DNA from: Xestospongia bergquistia
Taxonomy: Eukaryota; Porifera; Demospongiae; Haplosclerida; Petrosiidae
NCBI GenBank assembly: GCA_963965975.1
Contig: OZ014411.1
Coordinates: 8,929,501-8,993,500 of the forward strand
Length of the DNA: 64,000 nt
Direction: 5' to 3'
Within the stretch, counting starts at the first letter, position 1; each line of letters begins with the position of its first letter. Both the position numbers and the translations under genes were made by a program. The notes below the pieces were generated by a model. It searched no databases, was not told where the DNA came from, and saw only the letters and a program-made list of their open reading frames with translations. This document shows, piece by piece, positions 37,205 to 49,934 of the stretch.

Positions 37205-37463
37205 ACTCACTGTCTCTCTGATGATAACATTCATTTGATATCTCAGCACAATAGATTTCAATACCATTGTTCATACACTGTTCACCAATGTAAGTTAAAC
37301 TGTTGTCAACAGAACTTGCTAAAAGAACTTGGCAAATCATACAGGGTACATGTGTGTGATGAAGGATACAATTAATTTCACAGCAATAATATCAGTATTA
37401 TTTAAATTAGTTGTCATTATAACACAAAATATGATATAGATATAGAATTGCAAGATGAAGCAT
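37205..37463 (-). pseudogene. N-terminal relic of a fibrinogen-like paralogue
   Basis: From the ATG at 37463 the sequence follows the 5' part of the gene at 34077-35316, ending with EIYCAEISNECYH before unrelated sequence. In the relevant frame ICQVLLASSVDNSLTYIGEQ is open, showing that the TGA of the other copy replaces a Leu codon. An early in-frame stop follows the start. Only the first 85 or so codons survive. Confidence 0.6.
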
Positions 37464-38477
37464 CTTCAGTTAAGCTATAAGGATGATCTCTGCAACATTG
37501 TAAATTCACTGTAAAAATAGATTGTTTTTTTTAAACTGGCTCCTGATATGGTGATTGTTGATTTAGCCTAAGGATGGTTATATAGGTTTATATGTAGCAA
37601 AATCTTTGCAACACTGTAAACACTATTAACTGAAAATACATTTCTTTAATTGCGGTGTATATATTATAGTCATTTAGGTTGCATTGAAAATGTATTAAAA
37701 CATATCTTATTTCAAAAGATATGTGCATAGTGTTGTATAATAAAATTCAAAAAGGCAGCCCTTTCACAGAGGCTTAGACTTCATTTGTTTAACTATGACA
37801 TAAATCTTCATTGCTTTACCAATTGATGACAATTATATGTTTTTTTAGAAGTTTATTATTATCAGCATCTCATGCACCCTGTAATTGAGATAGAATTTGG
37901 TTAAATCAACTGATTCCTTTTTTCAGTGAATTAAGAACTGATTGGTTGATATAACCAAAGGAGCTTGAATTATATACTATTTGCGTGTAGCAAAATTATT
38001 ATTTGATGCAAAAAAGTAAACATAAACAGTTTTGATTACTCATATATACATATACTCAGGGACTGTTATGTAGCTATAATGTTATAACTAATAACATTCT
38101 ATTTTATGTAGTAGCCATTTGTACTATGTTAATATTATTTACGTTTAAACATTTCATCAATAATGTTACTTTAAGAAGCTAGAGTCCCAAAAATGTATGT
38201 CAACAGATTCGCAGCACAAATGAACAATTTAAGCAATTATGCATTGACTTATTCCAACATTTTATATTGTGTTATAAAGAAAAAATATAGACAACATCTT
38301 GATCATAAAACTTTGTGCATTGCCAAATTAGAACATAGACAACCTGAACCATGTTGTTCCAGACAATGTGATGTAAGGATAAGTCATACAGAATTTGCTT
38401 GGTTTTATAACTACAGAGTTTAACAGAGAGTTGGTCAATGGTATTACAATAAGCTAGTTTCTTTTACAATTAATATT
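37464..38477. other. no gene recognised
   Basis: A 76-codon plus frame at 38193-38423 is open but shows no family motif and has no supporting splice context. MITE-arm-like bits are at 37510 and 37930. Otherwise nothing. Confidence 0.4.
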
Positions 38478-38621
38478 TTACAGTGATTTCTCACTGAGAT
38501 TGCCCACAGTAGTTTGACAACAAAGGGAGTCCATATTCCCAAAGTTTCTACCACAAGTTGGACAAAGACCTCTCCTGCCTTGGTCATTGCTTTTCATTTT
38601 GTTGTCTTTGGTCTTATCCAT
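38478..38621 (-). CDS. small CPTC-motif ORF or terminal exon (47 codons)
   Basis: The frame runs from ATG (38621) to TAA (38478): MDKTKDNKMKSNDQGRRG then LCPTCGRNFGNMDSLCC and a short tail ending SEKSL. The CPTC...CC pattern suggests a small metal or disulfide knot. Its conserved core in a diverged relic at 31714-31800 argues it was once coding. It may be the last exon of a larger gene, because its lysine-rich start looks like a cytoplasmic stretch. No joining exon with matching phase was found. Function unknown. Confidence 0.4.
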   Translation of the reverse strand: MDKTKDNKMKSNDQGRRGLCPTCGRNFGNMDSLCCQTTVGNLSEKSL

Positions 38622-38867
38622 AGTAGTTGCTACTACACTTATATTTAGGTAGATGGGTTGCAGACCAATATGTCAAAGTGTGTTTGTAACTACTGTATTA
38701 TTTTGATTTTTTCAACTGTGTCCACACACTTACAAAGAATTCAAACTAAGACAGAAAATTACAATAATAAAATCATCACTGAGGATAGTTACAATTACTA
38801 TTGTAAACCTTGGAAGCATATAGTCTGTGTTATTTGGTGTGTTACTAGAAGAAAACTTTATCTATTT

Positions 38868-38869
38868 AT

Positions 38870-38927
<58 letters not shown>

Positions 38928-39040
38928 TTTATATAATAGATTGTATGAAGCATAATATCATTAATATCCACAATAGTATAAATAAATTACCTACATACAT
39001 GTACTGATTAAGTTTGATAATAAATCAGTTATATATATAT

Positions 39041-39099
<59 letters not shown>

Positions 39100-39105
39100 C
39101 TTGAG
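38868..39105. repeat. two (TA)n microsatellites
   Basis: Long pure TA tracts at about 38872-38922 and 39029-39098 with only one or two interruptions. Confidence 0.95.
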
Positions 39106-39218
39106 CAATTAAAATTATAATAATTGAACCTTCAATTACTTCTTCTCTTACTGAATAAACAAACAGAATAAAAAATAATTATATGCACACATGGATGTAT
39201 TACGCAATGAAGTGATTT

Positions 39219-41346
39219 TTATAAAATTTCTTCTTTCTGTTTTTCATTAGAATTTTCATCATTGCATATTGGGTTGTCTGCCCCATTTTTTGATTCACTG
39301 CATACATGATACAAAAATACAATATTTATTGGTACAAAAACATAGTAAAATACCTTAATGATTTCTTCTTTTTAAATAATACCACTGTTACTAAGATTAC
39401 AATAGCAATGATAACCAGAATAACCAGCACTCCAGGTACTGATCCAACAACTAACAAACTAGTACTAGCTGACGGTAGACTTTCTGTTGGTCTAGTTGTA
39501 GTAGTACTGATAGTCATCACAACTGTTTTGTTGAAAAAAATAAAAACAAGACATGCAAATTACAACTTTACCAGATACTGAAGTCATAGTCTCCTTATAA
39601 ACTAAATTAGAATAATATAATTCAAAATCATATATTCAACAACAGTAATATAACATACCTGTTCTGGAAACAGAAGTTTTTTTTGTGTTATCTACCAGAC
39701 TATCTGTAATTCTTCTAACTATTGTTTTACTAGGTGTAATAAAAATAGAAGGTAGTTTTGTAGATGATGCTAATAATACAATTTCACTATCTGTAGATTC
39801 TAGTATGAAGGAATTTGAAGGAGAGGATAAAAAGACTGAAGAGATCACATCTAGTACAGAAGTATAAGCTTCCGGCAAAGTAGTAGATGATGAAGTAGAT
39901 GATGTTATTGCTAATAAAAAAATAGTCACTCATGAAATCAGATTGTATATTCAGAGTTTTGTTTACTGACACTCACCATTAGGGTCATAAACTAGTATAG
40001 AGAATTTATAGCCATCCATACAGGGTCCTGTTCCTTTATTGTTGTCATATACTAAAGTGGAGTAAAATATTTACAACAATTATATTGGTTGCATCACTTT
40101 CATATATTAGCTTACTTGCAAAATAGTAAGTCTGACCAACTTCGTAGTTGACAGATCCAGGTAATGTTACACCTTGAATATTTAATGAAAGTGGAGTATT
40201 TTTACAGTGACCTGTTAACGAAACATATCTCACAACTATGGTATTAGAGTTGATACTTACCAATTTGGATATTAGATTCAATAAGAGGCTGACAATTATC
40301 ATACTGTACTTTATCCACATTGTATACTTGTACTGTAGTGTTTGGACAATATAATGTGACACTTGATTTAATAGGTACATTCAATGAACTGAAGAACAAA
40401 GGAAATTGGTGATTTTTGTAAGGTGATGATAGTATTAGGTAATTATATAATTAATGACATAATAAAAATACCCTTGAAGACTATAATCATTGTTGACATG
40501 ATTATAAAAACAATCATAATAATGACAACATTACTATGGAATGGGTACTATATCACTGTTACTGTGTCATCTTTTACATATCCTGTATAGTATATACTTT
40601 ATCATATGCATGTTGATGTTGTGTATAGGGTCTCAGTTACTATACAGATAATAGCTATGCTTGAATTGAAAACTAGTTCTTAAGTCTAACGTATCAAATG
40701 TATGCTTCACACTTTACAGTTATACTAGGATCTGTAGTTGTCCTTATATCGTATACTAAGTTCTTTCAATGACATATCTTTATATATTGTGACCAGATAC
40801 ATCTATTTGATATCTGTAGGTGCATTAATAAAGTACAATGTTCATTTTGATCATTTTGCATATAGAAAAGGTATATTTACCTTATTTGGAATATAAAGAT
40901 TTTATGAATAGCAAACTTACTACAAAATTCATTTTCTAAATGACTAAAGAAAAGCTCATACACACAAAAGAAAAGCCTTTGTAGTCATTCTGTCTCGATG
41001 TGACAATGCTATAACAACATTATTACTACATCAACACTAGTATTGATCAATTAAACATGAAGTCATTCATCCTATTATAAAACTAATTTTCACTATATCT
41101 GATATCAATTACGTTACTACTGGAAATTTGATTATAAGATTATAATTTAAACTTTTGCATACACTTGCTGATTCAGTCCACAATGATAAAGTTTAGATAT
41201 CAGACTTATCGTTTATCTTACCTGTTTTGGTATTTGGCCAGTTCAGTCATGGTCAAACTTAATGTTTTACTGAGTCCTGTTCCATATCTCATCACATTGA
41301 TCACAAGAAGTAACACAATAAATCTTTGATGAAGTTTTGACTCCAT
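39219..41346 (-). CDS. single-pass membrane protein with cupredoxin-like ectodomain
   Basis: Seven exons join in frame (41346-41222, 40388-40261, 40211-40116, 40051-39977, 39910-39659, 39522-39354, 39297-39219), giving 307 aa. A signal peptide (FIVLLLVINV, residues 9-18) is followed by a phytocyanin-like fold at about 42-143 with QVYNVDKVQYDNC, GHCKN, YEVGQTYYFAS and GPCMDGYKFSILV. A Ser/Thr-rich stalk (144-247), a membrane helix (252-275, VLVILVIIAIVILVTVVLF) and a basic then acidic tail ending KEEIL follow. At the positions where phytocyanins place copper ligands (Cys after YF, His before the disulfide Cys, Gln/Met after it) this protein has Ala-Ser, Pro and Tyr. A structural or adhesive role, as in ephrins, is more likely than electron transfer. 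Exon 1 and its ATG were chosen because they give a signal peptide and the right phase. Confidence 0.8.
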
Positions 41347-43304
41347 TCAATACTATCCATGTACAGTGGATAGTGGTTAATGCATATGAACAAGATGACG
41401 GTACGGGTAGTAGTATATATATATAGTGAATGGGATGTACTACAAACCTCTAAGTCATGTGTATGGCTATAATAACTGAGAATTCCAGTAAGTTCCCTAG
41501 GCAACTATCACCATAGAGTTACTGTATAAGCTAGTATAACCTTTGTATATCTTTCTTGTAGTTAAAGAAGCTAAACTATTGAGCCATAAACATCACTTAC
41601 TTATACATGCATAAGAACAAAGAAACATAAATGATTGATTAATGATAGCTGTTTCATGTGCATGTATATAGATGGGGTAATTGTAATGAGTGATTGTAAT
41701 TGATTATATTTAATTACACTTTTTACAGTAACTGCAATTTAATTGTTAATTGTCCACTAAAAATTGCAGTAATTGTAATTGAAGTAAATTACATTCACTA
41801 AGTAATGTTAATTAACCACAATTATATGAATTACTGGGAAAGCCCATCCTTGATTATGAATAATTGTAATTAAACTATATCTTCATTGTTTTAATCCAAA
41901 CATACTTCTAGTGATAAGACCCTTGTTTTTTAGTAAAACACTGATGCAGTTGAAACTTAATTCCAAATATATGTAATTATCTATTCATTATCATGTAATA
42001 ATATGTACATTTCTATCTAATGATAGTTGGTAATTGTAAATGTAGAAATAATTATAGTGCTATTATAATAACAATAAAATACCCAACAATGTCTCCATTA
42101 GTTAGTCCTGAATATTGAAAGATGATTTGTATCAATCATTTGAAATAATATATGTAGTATAATATATGCTTTAGAATAACATACTACTATGTTGTCTGCT
42201 CTTGTAAGTTTAGTGGTACTTGTTCAATGGATGATGTAGTTGTATACAGTGGAGGAACTGTGGTAATCCAGTTGATAATTTATTATTGCCAATTAATGTA
42301 GAAATGAAACAATATTTTAACAACATAATTTATCATCTGGGATTTGTAGCTTTGAATTATAATGAAACAAGCCAATGTATATTGTGCATTGATGGATTTA
42401 TGGATAACCAAGATACTGTCGTAGAATGAAGCACCAAATGATATGAATTTATCTTTTAACTAAAACTACAAACAATAATTAAAATGCATTGTGCTGAAAA
42501 TAACTATAACTAACTAAAACAATTTTAATAAGAACAAAACTAAGTAATACTAACTAAAATAAAACACTAAAACTAAAATAACACTGTTGTTAGATATTAT
42601 ATTATATGAGATATACTACAATAATGGTGAGGTGTTTGCAGGAAGCTGGCAGGATTGTTAATGTTTTAGGAATGGATTAGATTACAAAGTACATATATGC
42701 ATCTAGACTCGTACAACAAAGTTTGATTCCTTATACTCTTAGTAGCTCTTATACTTTGGACTGATAGAAGCTATAACCATGAATGAATTCTTACATGCTA
42801 CTCTTATCTATACAATCATTAACTCGGACATTATAAATGAAAGTCAGGTTGGTATTATATACTGAGTTGTATGTTTGATTTCATGTGTCTTTTAACTAAG
42901 AATTGCAGTTTCAAGATATATAGTTACACCATAAAACTTATTTCTAGTGCTACACACTAGAAGAATCTATTTCCTTTGTAAAGCCAATTTACAAGAGGCA
43001 ACAAGTAGTTTCATTCATAATAGTATTAATAATATACTGATAACAGTGCCAGCCATTATCTTCATAACTTATGTGTTAGACTATTGCTTAGTTTACCACT
43101 AGATGGTCCTAATTTTCATGTTAGTGCTACACTGTATTGCTGTTTAAGTTAAAACTAAAAATTGTGAAACCTATAACATTGGTAGAGTGAATTTTTATTA
43201 ACAAAGTTAAAATTGTCAAAACAATAATGATATTTAGTTCTACAAGTAGTTAAAAAATAACCAACTATTAATGACAAAGTGATAACATAAAGTAAACATC
43301 ATTA
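41347..43304. other. no gene recognised
   Basis: About 2 kb of AT-rich DNA between two minus-strand genes. It has TAATTGTAATT runs near 41680-41870 and ACTAAAA runs near 42460-42580, but no exon or recognised transposon. Confidence 0.5.
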
Positions 43305-46300
43305 TTATAATAACAATATGTCGGAGAGATCTAGTTTGAATAGTGTTTTTAATTTGCTAATTGAAGCGAGATATAGTGATAATACAGCACCTATGACCTA
43401 AGATAAGAACAGAATAAGGTCATTGAAAATGATAACTCAGAAAATATGCACATACATTCAAACTATATCTACATGCATATAAAAAATTTGCTGATTTTAC
43501 ATTTTTATCAATACCAATTAGCATTTTGTGGTTTATGCATGTTATAATAATGGTTTGTGAGGTGATATTTCTATTAACCACAAAAATGTATACAAGTCAC
43601 TCACATGTGTATTGTCTGAAATATTCATGATTATGTTGGGGGTCACATATGTGTGTGTGGTTGCGTTGTTAACAGTTGTTATGAGATAACAGTATAAAGA
43701 AATGTTTCTGTATTAGCTTGACATAAATCTTAATTTTAAGTAAAATGTTGATAGTTGTCTTGATTGTGATTCTGTTGTAGACATTTTTGGTAATATAAAA
43801 GTCAGTTAAATGAAACTATGGTACAGTTAAGAAGAGCTACAAGCATGCAAGGTGAAGTGGAAAACCTTGTAACCATAATTGGTTAAGTGTCATTAAATTG
43901 ATTGACACACAATAATGTAATAATTGAAGGTCAAAGGTCAATAATATTGAACCAGTAAGGAAATGATACAGTTTATATTTTTAAAACAAAGAATTGGGCT
44001 ACTAGAATAGAAATGACTCTGTGTATGCATAAAGTAACAATCAAAGTACAGTCTAAAGGCAATAGTGGTTTGTGTTTACTAGTAGCTCTAGTGAGTGATG
44101 CCTATTATCTATTAACTAATGTGTTAGCATACTCTTTTAGACATACGACATTATTGGGACATTATTGGGACGTGTCTTAATACATGTAATATTAAAGCTT
44201 ACATTTGATATAACTAGTGATATTCCATAGATAACTGTCCACTTTAGTACATAATATAGAGCATCTTGACAACCCTAAAAAAGTAATGACAGTTACTCAC
44301 ACATATAATTGAAACAAATACATAGACTAGATGTCCCCATGACTTCATTGACAGTTAATACAGTAATATACAGTCATTGCATTATGTGACCAAGTGAGTG
44401 ATAACTCAGACAAGTATTTATTGGATAGTGTACTTAAAATAACTAATCATGTTATAATACTTTATGGCTGTCTTATTAAAAGGATTATTCATATAAACTG
44501 TAGCCTATTGGCTACAATTGAACACTACTATAAGAATTTCCTTTTGTTATTATGAATATGGCTTTTGTTATCTTGAGTATGGAGGTGTATACTGAAAATA
44601 TTATATATCTTAGTTTCTGTTAGTTTATCCCAACAAAGTCTATTCTATCTGTATATATAGTAAGTACATGTCATAAACACTTACATGTAACCATGCTGGT
44701 TCATTGACTGGATTGTACGGAGATTTCTTTGTGTAGTATGGCATGATAATTTGCTGACAATGAACTGTCTGCTCAGCTGTTTTAGGATTACATGAACAAG
44801 ACTCTGGTAACTGACTGTTATGTTGTTCTAAGTACTTGAAATTATAAAGTGCCCAATCAGTAGGTCCAAAGAGACCACAACATTGAAACTGAGGCAATAT
44901 GAAATATATATTGTAATAGTAAAGACAGTATTTGATAAACAGTAATATGTATGTATTGTGTGTACATTATATTACATTGTAGCAATATGGGCTTATGATA
45001 TAAATTAGGTAGTTACAGCCAAAGTTGAGAGTGGAGAGTCATTTGAATCATAAAGACCAGTTTGATGGTACCATGTGTATATAGCATTTTAACAGTGAAA
45101 GGTACAGCTGAATATACAGTGCAGTGTAAACTATTCAAGTATGATTGACAAAACTGCTTTAATCCTTTTCACAATCTTAGCAAATTTCAAATACTAAGTA
45201 CTAGAGCTTGAAAAAATCACACTAATACTTTAAAATAACTATTGCACTACATAATTAGGTAGCACTTATATCTTACATGATATTGACTTACAACATACAT
45301 TACATGTCATGTACAAGTACATGTCAATAATATTACCTTTTTCTGACAATAGTCCACTGCTGAGTTGACAGAGCTTTGATAATAATGGTCACTGGGTAGT
45401 CGATATAGCATGATGTTGGTTGTCATAGTACTATCAAATGCACCTTTCTGTAATAACGAAAATAGCAGTAGTCACTTATGATTACTAAGTCAATATACAT
45501 TTTACTATTGATTGTATGTATATAGTTATTATCACAGTTACTATGTGGTATAGTCAAAATTACCTTATAAGGAGATAAAGTGTACTAGGACTAAAACTTA
45601 ATGATCTGTATAGTTATTATTAGCTACAGATACTGTATACATTTTTGCATGTATGTACATGTAATTACATATATTTTAAAATGCTCAAGATGTGTTACTT
45701 AGAAAATCACCCTTGATCAATATGCTTTCATTATATTATTATAAACACTTTTCTTGACACATTATTGTGATCTAACTAAATTATTCATTTACAATGTTTG
45801 TATGTTACTAATTAAACTACAAGACATTAGACTCAAGGTATTAATAGTAAGTGTTGGAGAACTTTAGCAGTATTATAAGATCTATATTTACCAATGTATC
45901 AATTGCTTGCATACATGATACATCATATAACAGAGTACTATTGTAAATGAGCGAGATCGCATAGTTTGTATTTATTTAGTGTGAATTATCCTATTTGTCA
46001 ATCAAGTACCATATTTGGTAGATATAATCAGAGAAAGTTTATAGAAAAATCTCTAAATTTTTTTTGTCACATTACAATACATTATATCATAGTTGTGTTG
46101 TATTACTTACTATTTTTAGAAGATACATTGCTCCAAACAGAAGACACACTATTTCTATTATAACCACTGGAATTAATAGTAAAGTATACTATAAAAAGAT
46201 AAAGTTTACTTAATAATAATCTATCACAGTCCAGTCACATTAACTTGATTTCTTTAATAGGATTTACAAAACACAAATTTATAATCATTTAATGTAGAAG

Positions 46301-48879
46301 GCTTTGGAACTATACAACAAAGTTTATAGTAGACTTGAATTTTGTAAACAGGAAGTGTTATCTCATGATTGGAACTTAACAAGCAGTTATGTAAAGACAA
46401 CAAAGGTCAAAGTCTACATGAATAATACTTTTAATGTTATTTTAGATAAAAGTAATAGTCACATCATGTTGACCTCATATCTTAAGTTATGCTTGTAAGA
46501 AGATAGCCTAGGACACTTGTAAACAGAAACACTAATTCTTTTTTTACAATAATAAAAGATGCATAAACGTTATATTATGATATCAGTATATACCAAGTTT
46601 TGAAAACAATTTGCTTGGGAAAAACTATAACTTACTTCAATATACAAACCAATAATTGACATTAATGTGATTATAACCTCTTCATTTATTAGTGTTAGTA
46701 ACTTACATATTCTAGTATAGGTTTAATGAGTAATAATCCACCAATACAACCTAATATTGATAGTGTGATAATGAGAACACCAGCTATGAACATTACAGCA
46801 CCAATAATAATATAATAGTGATTATCTATAAACAAAAAGAAATAAAAACAACATTGTTTGCAGTGTTCGTGAACATGTACATATATACATAGGTACACGT
46901 ATATACATGTATTTAGACACATGAACAACAAGTATAGCACTGATTAACAAGACATATATATGTGTACATTCATATACACTGTAGTTCTATCATACTGACA
47001 CAAAGACAAACGAACTAAAACCTTCCGACATGCACTGGACAGTATGGGTTAACATTTCCTTGTGTACATGACTTTCTTGCTAAACATTGTATCAGTTTGT
47101 GACATAGTAACATAATAAACAAATTGTCTCTAATTTTTTGCATTACAAGTAAACACTTTGAAACCCTGACATAAGACAGTCAATGAGTGCATGCTATTAT
47201 CTATTTTGACCTATACAATAAATGAATGTTTGTGCTAGGGATAAAAAAAACATTTCCCTTTATTAAGTAATAAATAGATACTTGTACATGTACAAATTTG
47301 TCTACTTTGTAATTAGCCAAAGAATATTCCATGAATGAATTACTTTACATTGATTGGTATAACTATAAACTATTTGTGTCTCTGATATATATTGTATATA
47401 CACTTTGTACACCTGTCCACATAAAAACCATTTAATGTATACTATTATTATAGTCTGATTGTTAAGACCCACATTAAATAGAGTGGTTACACAGAACCAC
47501 ATGAATATCATAGAGAGGGCTTCTAAATTCCCTTGACATAGTTCATACTATATACATATAATAAACATTAACTGATTAACATACCTATTATAAGTGAGAA
47601 TACAGACTGACTTCGAAAGATATCTAGTCCAGTACATAAAAATGTTAATCCAGTAATCTGGAATAAACAGAAAAGACAATGTGATCATATTATACCCGAA
47701 AAATATTTAGTATATTATAATTATAATTATATGCTACTTAATATGGGAACAACATATATAGCACAGAAATGAACAGTTGCGTATATATGGCCATATTGTA
47801 CATAGGGTTTTCCCAAAATGGGTCACATATAAACTTCCATTCTATCTTATAATTATGATGTTAATAATACCAGAGCATATATATCACTGTACTGGAATTA
47901 ATAGAAAATAGAATGCCAGTCAATCCCTTTCAGGAATTGATCTCATGTATTTGATAGTCTTACAAGGCATAATCAAGTAGTACCTAAAAGTATTGGTCAC
48001 TATCCATTAAAAGAGTAAGCTACTGCTAATAGGGACACTTGAGTTCGTCTTTTGAAATGACTTTGAAACTCGTTCACCAAAAAATCATGATGTGCTGTAA
48101 TTTGGCATGTAATATTTCATGTAGAACAAGTTCTTCTACTACAATTCCCCAGACCCTTCCCTGTCTGTTGTTCAATCATTGGGGTTGGGTCTGGTTTGTG
48201 AGACTAGGTATTAGATGTGATAGTAGAACTTACACATGCACACTTCATGACATACAACAGAGCTCATTAATACACAACAGAACACATACAAGTAAATGAA
48301 TTATTTGAGCGACAAACACAGCAATATAAGTACAATACACTGTTTTATATACAGTGAAATATAACAGGTATACATAGATATTAGCTGGTTACAAACTGTT
48401 AGAATCAGTCCTTTTATATCATAACACACCAGATGTGGTAACAGTCTAGATGATTAGCTATTTAGCAGCAGAACAGATAATAACAGACGAGACTGACATC
48501 ACACAAAACTGATATCATGTACACGTACATTGACTGATATGCTATTGAAATACTAATGTAATAACTTCAATAAGGAGACTGTTATACAATTGTAGACACA
48601 CATGTCATCTAATGTTATAGCATAACTTGTATGGAACCAAAAGTACTTCAAAAAGTACATGTACTTAGAAAACATTAGAAAGGTTAAGCACAAACTTGAA
48701 GTCACTTTTAACAACAAGAGCTTATAGTAAATACTAACACTCTGACAATTATAATTAAATATTTTAAGTATCAAATTACTTTGCACCATGTCTATACACC
48801 TGTATTCTATTTCATAAAAACTAGCAATTTATCAAATACTCACCATATCTATTGATATGGTACAACAATATAGAGTATT
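43305..48879 (-). CDS. tetraspanin (first short exon unresolved)
   Basis: Four-helix membrane scaffold protein. Exons 48879-48844, 47657-47585, 46825-46707, 46188-46111, 45447-45337, 44888-44685, 44274-44203 and 43397-43305 join in frame. They give helix 1 (YCCTISIDMITGLTFLCTGL), helix 2 (IIIGAVMFIAGVLIITLSIL with GC), helix 3 (IPVVIIEIVCLLFGAMYLL), a large extracellular loop with the diagnostic CCG (FQCCGLFG) and further Cys (SCSC, HCQ, GCQD), and helix 4 (IYGISLVISNVIGAVLSLYL), then a short basic tail ending SDILLL. The coding start is missing. The only nearby ATG with a good donor (49592-49565, MMATKQNSW) leaves phase 1, whereas phase 0 is needed. It is head-to-head with HS1BP3. Confidence 0.85.
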
Positions 48880-49564
48880 CTAATAATAAAAGAAATGTAA
48901 TTGTCATTTCAAATATGAAATATGTACATTAACATTTGTAGTAGGTCAGGTAAGCTCTCAGGACTTATATTTGGAATAGTAACTTATTACTACTAATAAT
49001 GGTATCAAGCATCAGTTGAAGGATCTCCCTAGATACTATACTATACATTATAACAAAGTCTTGATTTGCCTTGAGAAAGCCTTTGTTATGTTATCACATT
49101 CTATACCATGAGGTCATTTGAAACTTTTTCTAACCATTAATAATGAACGACAAGTCATGTCATATATTATTATATGCTAGTATAAATATTGAAACATAAC
49201 TCCAGAAAGCTCTACATGGTCCTTCCTAGTTTCTCCCTATCCTATCAGTTATTATGATGGACTCCTGGCTCTTCTATATGTCAGATTTGGTATTCTACAT
49301 ATTATTAGATTACTATAGTCAACAGTTTTGTATATGCTGCTATTGTTAGATATACGTAATCAGGACAGCTTAGATAATAGTACCTGTTTATTTAATACTC
49401 TAATGCACCATTTTAGAATTACAGTATAGCTTCCTAACATTCTTGTCAAGTTAACAGAGATATTGAGGAAGGATCTTTACAAAGAGCTATCCTAAATGCT
49501 AGTCTTGTATGGTGAGGTGGCTTGCAAGACTTACAAAATATTTCATACATATTTTAATACTCAC

Positions 49565-49592
49565 TCCACGAGTTTTGCTTCGTGGCCATCAT
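49565..49592 (-). other. candidate first exon of the tetraspanin (phase mismatch)
   Basis: ATGATGGCCACGAAGCAAAA followed by a GTGAGT donor. It sits where a first exon is expected and faces HS1BP3 about 340 bp away. Its 28 nt leave one base over, while the next exon (48879-48844) needs phase 0, so a further small exon or a different start must exist. Confidence 0.25.
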
Positions 49593-49869
49593 TTCTTAGC
49601 TACTATAAAGGTTATTAGCTCACCAACAAAAGGATATTGTAAATGAGAAAGACAAAAATAGTCCCATTCGTAAAGTTGACCGACAAAACACGTCTTGTCC
49701 TTGTCACTGGATTCAATAAATATTTAAAAGGTCCTAATATTGACAGGGCTATTCGCAAAAGCTTAGATGCCCTCCAGAAGTCGACCTCTAACTTCTTTTT
49801 CATACGATAATTACTGGAGACAAGTCTTAGAACTTGCATTGTGGATGACATTACACACTCCAACCAGTG

Positions 49870-49934
49870 GGAGGTGCATAAGGAAAGGACACGCCTTTTA
49901 TTATTATGGGCGTTACCTCCCCTTCGAGACAAAG
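49870..49934. promoter_or_regulatory. compact promoter region before HS1BP3
   Basis: A GC-richer patch (GGAAAGGACACGCCTTTTAT, GGGCGTTACCTCC) lies directly before the HS1BP3 ATG and within 350 bp of the presumed tetraspanin 5' end. The GGGCGT/ACGCC core recurs before the ankyrin kinase. The role is inferred. Confidence 0.35.

Noticed and set aside
38658-38936. 92-codon plus frame
   Set aside because: The second half is a TA microsatellite (Ile-Tyr repeats), and the first half has no motif.
49615-49932. 105-codon minus frame facing HS1BP3
   Set aside because: It lies over a promoter-like region and has no family motif. It was considered as the tetraspanin N-terminus but carries no splice donor in a compatible phase.
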